Positions 1-7,846 of a DNA stretch of 64,000 nucleotides are shown here, piece after piece. The notes below the pieces were generated by a model. That model ran no database searches, was not told the origin of the DNA, and saw only the letters and a list, made by a program, of their open reading frames with translations. The DNA is from Verrucomicrobiales bacterium (GTDB lineage Bacteria > Verrucomicrobiota > Verrucomicrobiia > Verrucomicrobiales > DEV007). The DNA is taken from NCBI GenBank assembly GCA_029210205.1, contig JARGOD010000014.1, positions 1-64,000 on the forward strand, read 5' to 3'. Positions within the stretch are counted from its first letter, which is position 1. The number at the start of each line of letters is the position of its first letter. Position numbers and translations under genes: made by a program.

Positions 1-2
1 AA

Positions 3-461
3 ATGAACCAACGATTTAGGATTCCAGTCAGTCGGTGGTCGCTGATTTGGCTCCCCTTGCTCGTGCTTATTCAAGTTCCGAGCATTTTGTATCGCTTCTC
101 AAAATTTCGAGAAGAGTCTGATCTCAATTCCGGTTTGTTCCTTTTACTATGGATTCTGGCTGGTATCTTTTGGCTGGTTTTCGCAATTCGGCAGTTTCGA
201 ACTGCTGATGTGATTTTGATCGAGGAAGAAGAGATCACGGTCCACAGCGAAAGAGGCGAACGGATATTCCCATCCAAAACGGTTACTACCGTTACCGACG
301 ATCAAATTGCATTTCATTTGTTCTTCAAAAAGGGCGAGATCAGCCTCTCAAAGAAAACGATTCCCTCTGACTTGGCGAAATGCCTTGAGGAACGCATCTT
401 GGCAGATTCGGGAGCGAACAAGACGGAGATCTCAAGCCCGATCACGTCCGGAGTTGATTGA
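3..461 (+). CDS. hypothetical membrane protein (two N-terminal TM segments, PH-like C-terminus); possible integron cassette ORF
   Basis: ORF with two hydrophobic segments, followed by the attC-like repeat at 451-540. Confidence 0.6.
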   Translation: MNQRFRIPVSRWSLIWLPLLVLIQVPSILYRFSKFREESDLNSGLFLLLWILAGIFWLVFAIRQFRTADVILIEEEEITVHSERGERIFPSKTVTTVTDDQIAFHLFFKKGEISLSKKTIPSDLAKCLEERILADSGANKTEISSPITSGVD

Positions 462-540
462 CTTCCGTGATTCAAATCCGTAACATCCAGTCGAGGTCTC
501 GCCCTCTGATCGGGCTGAGATGCCTCGGACGTTCGCCTGA
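451..540 (+). repeat. imperfect direct repeat copy A, attC-like hairpin
   Basis: Gapless alignment with 1032-1121, about 65/90 identical by hand count; first 23 nt identical (GAGTTGATTGACTTCCGTGATTC); ends GTTCGCC. Confidence 0.6.
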
Positions 541-546
541 ATAGAG

Positions 547-1038
547 ATGCACAATTTACTCCTACCGCCTCTCCATTCTACACGGCTGATGTCGGGTATC
601 GTCGCAACTGCCTTCCTTTGTTTGTGCGTTCTCCCCGGCATTGCCAAGGCGCAGAAAGGAATCGATCCATCCGACATATGGTATCGGGCTTTTATCCTCG
701 TCCAGTCGGCAAAGGAGATGGAAGCGCAGGGAAGGTTTCTTGAGGCGATCAATAAGCTCGACGAGGCCATGCCCCTCTATGACCACCTCGCTCAACAATC
801 CCCTGAATTTCAGCCCGAGATCGTCCGCACTCGACGCAATCTCATCGCAGAAAAGCGGGACCAACTGAAAATCGCGATGGGGCCGAGAGCCCAAGCCGAC
901 CTACACAATTATCGAGTTTGGTTCGTGTGCTCAGCTCTCGGAATTCTTTCTGTCATCTTAATTGCAACTATGCTATTCAAGCGCAAACAAGGAGGCGAAC
1001 AAGCCGACGCTGGTAAGCCTGATCCCGCCTCGAGTTGA
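547..1038 (+). CDS. hypothetical secreted/membrane protein (N-terminal signal, C-terminal TM)
   Basis: ORF with hydrophobic N-terminus and a TM segment near the C-terminus; flanked by the two repeat copies. Confidence 0.6.
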   Translation: MHNLLLPPLHSTRLMSGIVATAFLCLCVLPGIAKAQKGIDPSDIWYRAFILVQSAKEMEAQGRFLEAINKLDEAMPLYDHLAQQSPEFQPEIVRTRRNLIAEKRDQLKIAMGPRAQADLHNYRVWFVCSALGILSVILIATMLFKRKQGGEQADAGKPDPASS

Positions 1039-1121
1039 TTGACTTCCGTGATTCGAACCTTCAACCTCCAAGCGAGAGACTGCCGCCGGATCAGGCTACC
1101 AGGTCTTGAACGTTCGGCTGA
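1032..1121 (+). repeat. imperfect direct repeat copy B, attC-like hairpin
   Basis: Same length as copy A; contains CGAACCTTCAA ... TTGAACGTTCG (11-bp stem with one mismatch); ends GTTCGGC. Confidence 0.6.
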
Positions 1122-1135
1122 GAAATGACTGAGAA

Positions 1136-1429
1136 ATGACTGAGATATACGAAGAAACCGGCGGTTCGCGCATAGGTTGTTGGAACGCATCTTGGCCATT
1201 TGCGAAACTTATTGTATCAGACGAGAAGATTACTCTTCAGAGTGTCGGAGGGCCTTACTCTTTTCGGAGGGAGGAAATTGATTCCATATCCAAATTTCGA
1301 GGCTTATTTTCCCTCGGGATTCAAATAAAATCGTTCACAAAAGAAACTCCGGACCCACTGGTGTTTTGGACCTTTCGGTTCGCGACACTCAGGCGCAATT
1401 TGGAGTCGAGAGGTTACAAAATCAGCTAG
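1136..1429 (+). CDS. small hypothetical protein, possible cassette ORF
   Basis: 97-aa ORF directly after repeat B; NASWPFAKL...GGPYSFRREEIDSI pattern. Confidence 0.55.
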   Translation: MTEIYEETGGSRIGCWNASWPFAKLIVSDEKITLQSVGGPYSFRREEIDSISKFRGLFSLGIQIKSFTKETPDPLVFWTFRFATLRRNLESRGYKIS

Positions 1430-1673
1430 CCAGACCCGACGCCAATTGCCGAACAAGACGAGTTACTCAAGCCCTGACCGCCATGAGTCGAAATGACTTT
1501 TCTAATTCCAAACTTCAACTCACAATCAACCCGCGCTCACAGTAGCAGACGCCAGCATTGAGCTGTTCCGAAACCGAGGAGCACCCGACACGCCGGAGCG
1601 CTTCTAACTGGCAGTCAGGATTTCCACGGGAGTGTTGCCTCAGCCATCTCGCTGAAACCATCTGTCGGTAGTC

Positions 1674-2774
1674 TCAATCTTCGGTCGTGCCTCCGCCGGA
1701 ATTACCCAGCTCAGCATGTTCCGGAGGAAGGGCCGCTTTGAAGCGGCTCTTATCGATCGCTTTCATGTAGGCTTCGAGTCCGGAGACCTGACCTTCCAGC
1801 ATCTTGGACCAGATCGAGTCATCCATGAACTGCATGCCGTATTCCTTTCCGCCGGTGATGATGTCGAACAGTTTCTGGGTTGAGCCTTCCCGGATAACGG
1901 AACTAACGGCCGGGGTGGAGACGAGAATTTCGTTCACCGCGGTTCGTCCACCGTCTTCGGTCTTGAGAAGCAGTTGTGCGACCACTCCGCGAAGTGAGCC
2001 GGCGAGCATGGTCCGAACTTGGGCCTGTTGATCGGAAGGAAAAACGTCGACAAGACGATCGACGGTCTTACGGGCATTGTTCGTGTGAAGTGTGCCAAAG
2101 ACGAGGAGTCCAGTCTCAGCCGCGGTCAGGGCGAGTGAGATTGTTTCGAGGTCCCGCATCTCACCCACGAGAACGATGTCGGCATCTTCACGAAGTGAAG
2201 CACGCAAGCCGTCAGCGAAGGACGGGGAATGAACCGGCACCTCCCGCTGACTGATCGTCGATTTCTTATTGTTGTGCACGAACTCAATCGGTTCCTCGAT
2301 CGTGATGATGTGGCGAGAATAGGTTCGGTTAATGTAATCGATCAGAGCCGCCAGGGTCGTGGATTTTCCGGAACCGGTTGGGCCGGTCACGAGAACGAGT
2401 CCGCTTCGCATGTCGCCAAAGCGCTCAATGCTGTCGGGCACTTTCAAGTCCTGAAGAGTCTTGATCTTGGTCGGAATGAGACGAAAGACGGCTCCGAGGC
2501 CGTTCTTTTGTTTGAAGTAGTTGCAACGAAAGCGGGACTCCTTGTCCATCTCGTAGGCGAAGTCGAGGTCACCGACTTCGAGAAAGCGTTCAAAGGCTTT
2601 TTCGTCGCAGATTTCTGCGAGCATTGCCTTGATCGTGGCATGCTCGAGAATGCCTTCGGAGATCGGTTGAATCGTTCCCTGCGCCCTCAGCTTGGGAGGT
2701 TGGCCTTCGCTCAGGTGAAGGTCGGAGCCCCCGGTCGCGACGAGGTGCTGGAAATATTGGTCAATGACAGCCAT
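1674..2774 (-). CDS. pilT: type IV pilus retraction ATPase PilT family
   Basis: GPTGSGKST Walker A, EEPIEF, GEMRDLETI, TLHTNNA motifs. Confidence 0.92.
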   Translation of the reverse strand: MAVIDQYFQHLVATGGSDLHLSEGQPPKLRAQGTIQPISEGILEHATIKAMLAEICDEKAFERFLEVGDLDFAYEMDKESRFRCNYFKQKNGLGAVFRLIPTKIKTLQDLKVPDSIERFGDMRSGLVLVTGPTGSGKSTTLAALIDYINRTYSRHIITIEEPIEFVHNNKKSTISQREVPVHSPSFADGLRASLREDADIVLVGEMRDLETISLALTAAETGLLVFGTLHTNNARKTVDRLVDVFPSDQQAQVRTMLAGSLRGVVAQLLLKTEDGGRTAVNEILVSTPAVSSVIREGSTQKLFDIITGGKEYGMQFMDDSIWSKMLEGQVSGLEAYMKAIDKSRFKAALPPEHAELGNSGGGTTED

Positions 2775-2800
2775 AGGAAAAAAGGTTGGGTTGTTTAAGG

Positions 2801-3883
2801 TTACGCTCCGATTGCGGCTCTCAGGGTTGGAGGATCAATAGCGCGACCGATGGCCTCTTCTTTAGAGATCTTTCCTTCGTTGTAGAGTTCGATGAGCGCG
2901 TCATCCATCATGATCATGCCGATTTTCTTTCCGGTTTGCATGACGCCGGGCAACATGAACGTTTTTCCTTCGCGAATGAGAGAGGAGACCGCCGGAGTGT
3001 TCACGAGGAGTTCGAGAGCAAGTTCGCGCCCTGTTCCTTCGGTATTGGGCACCAGTTGCTGAGAAATGATGCCGCGAAGTGATTCGCCGACCATGATTCG
3101 AATTTGCTCCCGCTGTTCGGTCGGGAAGACGTCGAGAACCCGGTCCAGGGTACGGGCGGCACTACCGGTGTGGAGCGTCGCAAGGACGAGGTGACCGGTT
3201 TCCGCTGCAGTAATCGCCAGTGAGATCGTCTCGAGGTCACGCATCTCACCCACCATGATTACGTCCGGATCTTCACGAAGAGCGGCTCTGAGAGCATGGG
3301 AGAAACTTTCGGTATGAGTGTGGACTTCCCGCTGGTTGACGTGGCAGTCTTTCGATTCGATGACGTACTCGATCGGATCTTCCAGGGTAATGATGTGGTC
3401 GGTGCGCTGACGATTGATCTCATCGACGAGGGCCGCGAGGGTCGTTGATTTACCGGAACCGACAGCCCCGGTCACGAGGACAAGGCCGTTGTGATATTCG
3501 AGGAGTGGCTTGATCGCATCGGGCAGGCCAAGCTCATCCATGGTTCGGAGTGAGGTGTCAATGACGCGGAAAACCATCTCCCATCCGAGGCGGGTTTTCA
3601 CCACGGAAGCACGGAAACGACCGAATCCGGGGTCGTAGGCAAAGTCGACATCTCCTTTTTCTTCGAGGCGTCTCAGCTCTTGCTCGGGTAAAAAGTTTCG
3701 AGCAAGCGTTTCGCTTTGTTCAGGAGATATCGTGTCCGCGTTTTCCCAGATAGGCTGGAGAAGTCCGAAGCGTCGCCACTTAGGTTGCGTGCTTGGGGCA
3801 AGGTGGACATCGGAGACTTTGTATTCCTGAGCGAGACGAAGGTATTCGTCAACGTGACTGAGGATAGCGATCGTGTCTGACAT
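2801..3883 (-). CDS. second PilT/PilU-family ATPase
   Basis: GAVGSGKSTTLAALVDEIN, LEDPIEYV, GEMRDLETISLAITAAETGHLVLATLHT; likely start MSDTIAIL at 3883 rather than 3979. Confidence 0.9.
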   Translation of the reverse strand: MSDTIAILSHVDEYLRLAQEYKVSDVHLAPSTQPKWRRFGLLQPIWENADTISPEQSETLARNFLPEQELRRLEEKGDVDFAYDPGFGRFRASVVKTRLGWEMVFRVIDTSLRTMDELGLPDAIKPLLEYHNGLVLVTGAVGSGKSTTLAALVDEINRQRTDHIITLEDPIEYVIESKDCHVNQREVHTHTESFSHALRAALREDPDVIMVGEMRDLETISLAITAAETGHLVLATLHTGSAARTLDRVLDVFPTEQREQIRIMVGESLRGIISQQLVPNTEGTGRELALELLVNTPAVSSLIREGKTFMLPGVMQTGKKIGMIMMDDALIELYNEGKISKEEAIGRAIDPPTLRAAIGA

Positions 3884-4078
3884 AGTAAAATCTGATTCGG
3901 AGAGAGGACTCTTGGTGTTGCGCCGGAACTTCCGGAAGTCTGTGGAGTATTTGTATTTGATGAGTGACAGGCAAGTCAAAAAGCGGCTTTTCAGCGGGTA
4001 GTTTCAACTGCTGATCCACTTTGATCAGGGGAGGGGATTTTTCTTGCAGTGAGAGCGGGAAACGGTGAACGCTGAGAT

Positions 4079-4924
4079 GTGAAAAAATTTAGCGGACTTT
4101 TTATATTTCTGGTCGTCTTCGCCCTTTCCGGCGTTCTCATTCATCAGGTGCTCTATAACAGCCCTGGAATCTTTGTTTGGTCATTGCAGGAAAATCCTGA
4201 GACGGGATCGAAGACAATTGCGAGAACGACGATGATTCCTGCCACTCCGTCGGAAGGGATGGAGCCGGAAACGGGCGATGCCAAGGTGGCGGCGAGTGAG
4301 GACGCCCTTGATCCAGCGCCTGCTCCTGAGGCGATCCCTGCCCAGAATGCTGATCCCAGCGAAATTTCCCTGTTTAACGGCAAGGAGCTTGGTGAATGGG
4401 AATCGACGCAGTACGGAGGTGAGGGTGACGTCTTCGTTGACGAAGAGGGGAATCTCGAATTCGGCTTCGGCGCGGTTATTACCGGCGTCCACTGGACCGG
4501 GGATGTGCCGGCGCTGAGTAATTATGAAATTACCCTCGAGGCGATGAAACTCGATGGATATGATTTCTTCTGCGCTCTCACCTTCCCGGTGAAAGACAGT
4601 CACGCCACCTACGTTCTCGGCGGATGGGGTGGGGGAGTCGTGGGGATTTCGAGCGTGGATGATCTTAATGCTTCCGAAAATGAGACCATGAACATCGAAG
4701 GGTTTGAGAACGACCGGTGGTATCAAATCAAGGTTCGGGTCACCGATGACCGACTGGAGGCGTGGCTTGACGATGACCAGATGGTCAATCTCGCGCTGAA
4801 AGACAAAAAAATAAGTCTTTTGCCCGGTGACATCGAACTCTCGGTTCCGATCGGACTGGCCAGTTTTCAGACGCGGTCACAATTTCGAAACATTGTCTGG
4901 CGCAATCTTGCCGAAGCTGAGTAA
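4079..4924 (+). CDS. DUF1080 / 3-keto-disaccharide hydrolase-type LamG-like domain protein, membrane anchored
   Basis: N-terminal TM; SLFNGKELGEWE ... WYQIKVRVTDDRLEAWLDDDQMV typical of DUF1080. Confidence 0.75.
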   Translation: MKKFSGLFIFLVVFALSGVLIHQVLYNSPGIFVWSLQENPETGSKTIARTTMIPATPSEGMEPETGDAKVAASEDALDPAPAPEAIPAQNADPSEISLFNGKELGEWESTQYGGEGDVFVDEEGNLEFGFGAVITGVHWTGDVPALSNYEITLEAMKLDGYDFFCALTFPVKDSHATYVLGGWGGGVVGISSVDDLNASENETMNIEGFENDRWYQIKVRVTDDRLEAWLDDDQMVNLALKDKKISLLPGDIELSVPIGLASFQTRSQFRNIVWRNLAEAE

Positions 4925-5124
4925 GGTAGGAGTTCGGCAGCCTTCCGTCATGGAAATTATAAAATTGTCAAAAATTAAAATTATGGAGGGCTTAATTATC
5001 AACTTTTTGAACGAATCGCTTGACCCTGTGTCAAGATGCTGTCTGGATATTTAAAAATTGTGGCCCGCTTCCCGCTTTACCCTCAATTTTTTTTATGACC
5101 CTCAACTCAAGTTTTACCACCTAG

Positions 5125-6165
5125 ATGAACCTGCGCGACCAGTTAAAAGAAATCCTTCCTGACATTCTGCCAAGAAACCCCGCCCAGGCGATCAAGGGTA
5201 CTGAGCTCATCGAGATGGTGAAGCACCGGCTGAAGCAGGACTACTCTGATGCAACTTTGCGGTATCACTTTTCGATTATGTCATGTGATCCATCTTCGCC
5301 GATCGCTAAGGTTGAGCAGGGGCAGGGATACTATTTGAGAACGTCGACGATTCACAGCGTCAACAGTGCACGGAATCTCTTCCACCAGAACTATGGTGGA
5401 GGCAGTGAAGAGAGTTCGATGGGCTCAACCGACGTGGATGTGGCATTGGCTCGTGCAGAGAAATTTCGCGCCGTGGTTCAGCGCTACCTTGAGTCGGTCC
5501 AGCAGTTCCCGTTTACTTTTAACGAGTCTTTTTCCGCTGATGCCGGAGCCAATCGCTGGCGTGTCCCTGATATGGCGGTGGTCGACTGGGTTGCCTCGAC
5601 AGAGGTCGACGAGGAAGTGATTCTGGAGCAGCAGAAGCTTGAGGTTCACCGTCGTCTTGGTCAGGCACCTTTCCGTGTTTCCAGTGTGAAGCTCCGTCTT
5701 GAGTTGAGCCATGCTTCGCATCTTGAAGACCTTTATCAGTGCCTCGCCACTTCCGAGTGGGCCAACTCCGGAGAACTTCTCATTGCGGCACCGATTAACG
5801 ATGCCCGTCTTCTCGAAGAGGTTCGACGTTTTGCCTCACGTTATGGCGTCGGTGTGATCAGCTTCGGACTCGATGCTGATATTCTGGATGACATGCCGGA
5901 GCCGGCTGCGATCGAGAATCTTTCACCCGAAGAGTTTGATTCGATTCAGGGGCTTCTTCAGATTCGCCGCTACGCGACTCCACAGACTCAGCCCAGCTTT
6001 GATTGGAATCACATTTCTGCCTCATCGGTTGAGAATACGGACTTTGCCCGCTTCGAAAAGTGGATTGCCCGCTGTGTCACTGAAGAGCGCACCATGACTT
6101 CCCGCGAATTCGAAGATCTCGAACGAAAGCCTGCTGCGGCTGTTTCTCAGGAATACGTGGCCTGA
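5125..6165 (+). CDS. winged-helix plus HrgA/COG2958-like restriction-endonuclease-fold protein
   Basis: N-terminal wHTH-like segment; NRWRVPDMAVVDW ... LELSHASHLEDLYQCLATSEWANSGELLIAAPIND..LLEEVRRFASRYGVGVI resembles HrgA/COG2958. Confidence 0.5.
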   Translation: MNLRDQLKEILPDILPRNPAQAIKGTELIEMVKHRLKQDYSDATLRYHFSIMSCDPSSPIAKVEQGQGYYLRTSTIHSVNSARNLFHQNYGGGSEESSMGSTDVDVALARAEKFRAVVQRYLESVQQFPFTFNESFSADAGANRWRVPDMAVVDWVASTEVDEEVILEQQKLEVHRRLGQAPFRVSSVKLRLELSHASHLEDLYQCLATSEWANSGELLIAAPINDARLLEEVRRFASRYGVGVISFGLDADILDDMPEPAAIENLSPEEFDSIQGLLQIRRYATPQTQPSFDWNHISASSVENTDFARFEKWIARCVTEERTMTSREFEDLERKPAAAVSQEYVA

Positions 6166-6199
6166 TTTTTTCCTCCCCTTGGTTTTACAGGGAATCTTG

Positions 6200-6240
6200 A
6201 AAGAGGCGTCTTGCGAATGCGAGACGCCTCTTTTTCTTTT
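6200..6240 (+). terminator. Rho-independent terminator
   Basis: AAAGAGGCGTCT/AGACGCCTCTTT stem followed by TTCTTTT. Confidence 0.85.
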
Positions 6241-6393
6241 GCCAAGCAAACGAATGATCAGGCAAAATAAAGTGTTGTTGAGGGTTTAGGAAAAGCGCTT
6301 CGTGAGGTGTTTTGATAGCTGGCATTACAATTTTCTGACAACCCTTTTACAGGGCCATGACAACTGATTTGAAAAGCGGGCGACCTTCTCCTC

Positions 6394-7746
6394 ATGGACA
6401 AGATCCGAATCAAATCAATGTTGGCGCTCGGAGCAGCAATGCTCGTGGGCATAAATCCTGTCGTCTCGGCAGACGGTGAAAATCTTCCTCTCAAAGTGAA
6501 GACTGAGGTCGACCGACCGCTTATTCATGAGAGCACCGACGAGCAGAAGGTCGTTATTAAAATCGAAGTCACCGGTGAAGAAATTTCAGTTGGGGATCGA
6601 ATGCCGCTTAATCTGGCTATCGTTCTCGATCGGAGTGGCTCGATGTCGGGTGGAAAGCTTGAGCAGGCGAAGCAGGCCGCCGAGATGCTCGTCGATCAAC
6701 TTGAGAGTGACGACGTCCTTTCGCTGGTGGTCTATGAGACCGAAGTTGAGGTAGTTCTTTCAGCCCGGCGCATCGGAAATCGCCATGCTGAAATTAAACG
6801 CCTCGTTCGAAAAATTCAGACAGGAGGCAGCACTGCTCTTTATGGCGGGGTGGAGAAGGGTGGAAAAGAGCTCAGTGAATTCCTTTCAAGGGAGCGCATT
6901 AATCGAGTCATTCTGCTTTCCGATGGAATCGCAAATATCGGTCCGAGTAGCAATCGTGAGATCGCACGGCTGGGTTCGCGCCTTGCCAAGGATGGCATGT
7001 CAGTGACTACGATTGGTCTTGGAGGTGATTACAACGAAACTCTCATGACCGCTCTCGCTGAAGCGAGCGATGCCAACTATTACTATGTGGCCGATGTTGA
7101 GACACTCCCTGAAGTCTTCCGAAATGAGCTGGGTGAACTAAAGAGTCTTGTTGCCCGTGACTTCAAAATTGAGATTCGTTGTCCGGACGGTGTGCGGCCA
7201 ATTCGCTTTCTCGGTCGACCGGAAGAATTGAAGACGCAGACCGGCACGCATACTTTTGGAACCCTCGCCGGCGGTCAGACGCGTGAACTCTATCTTGAGT
7301 GCGCGGTCAGTCCAGAGGCGCAGGGAACCCTTAGCGAAATTGCTACGGTCTCAGCTGAATTCGAAGACCTCAAGCAAGGTAAAAAGGCAAAGGTGGATGA
7401 ACGGACTGTGGTCGTTGGTTACACCGACGACTCAGGGCTCGCCGAAAAAAGTGTGAATCAGGCGATCCGGGCTGAATCCGTCATCTATGCAAATGCGGTC
7501 GAAACCGAAAGGACAATCGCTTATGCCGATGCCGGGGACATCGATGCATCGCGAGCTAACATCGTTAGACAGAAGGCTGAGTTGAACGCGGTTTTTGCAG
7601 CGGCGCCCGCGTCGCAAAAGGAGACCTTGAGGGAAGAGATCAGCGCCCTTGAAGAAACAGAAAAGGACCTCGAGTCTGAAAGTCTCTCGAAAGAGCAGCG
7701 AAAAAGGCTTTCGATTGGCTCCTTCTTGAAGCGTAACGCTAAGTAA
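6394..7746 (+). CDS. von Willebrand factor type A domain protein
   Basis: LAIVLDRSGSMSGGKLEQAKQA MIDAS motif; RVILLSDGIANIGPSS. Confidence 0.9.
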   Translation: MDKIRIKSMLALGAAMLVGINPVVSADGENLPLKVKTEVDRPLIHESTDEQKVVIKIEVTGEEISVGDRMPLNLAIVLDRSGSMSGGKLEQAKQAAEMLVDQLESDDVLSLVVYETEVEVVLSARRIGNRHAEIKRLVRKIQTGGSTALYGGVEKGGKELSEFLSRERINRVILLSDGIANIGPSSNREIARLGSRLAKDGMSVTTIGLGGDYNETLMTALAEASDANYYYVADVETLPEVFRNELGELKSLVARDFKIEIRCPDGVRPIRFLGRPEELKTQTGTHTFGTLAGGQTRELYLECAVSPEAQGTLSEIATVSAEFEDLKQGKKAKVDERTVVVGYTDDSGLAEKSVNQAIRAESVIYANAVETERTIAYADAGDIDASRANIVRQKAELNAVFAAAPASQKETLREEISALEETEKDLESESLSKEQRKRLSIGSFLKRNAK

Positions 7747-7775
7747 GTACGCTTCTGAAGAGAATCGAGCAAACT

Positions 7776-7803
7776 GGGCGGGCCTGATCAGGCCCGCCCT
7801 TTT
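7776..7803 (+). terminator. Rho-independent terminator
   Basis: Perfect GGGCGGGCCTGATCAGGCCCGCCC followed by TTTT. Confidence 0.8.
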
Positions 7804-7846
7804 CCGTGAAGCGCTCTTTGTTGAAGCGTGGTAGGCTTTCCCAATC

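Noticed and set aside
1046-1070. tRNA-like T-arm in the reverse complement of repeat B (GGTTCGAATCACGG)
   Set aside because: Flanking 5-bp stem does not pair and no acceptor or anticodon arm is present; the attC-like hairpin explains the sequence better.
4011-4028. CTGATC-N6-GATCAG inverted repeat before the DUF1080 gene
   Set aside because: Only 6-bp arms of common sequence; too weak to call a regulatory site.
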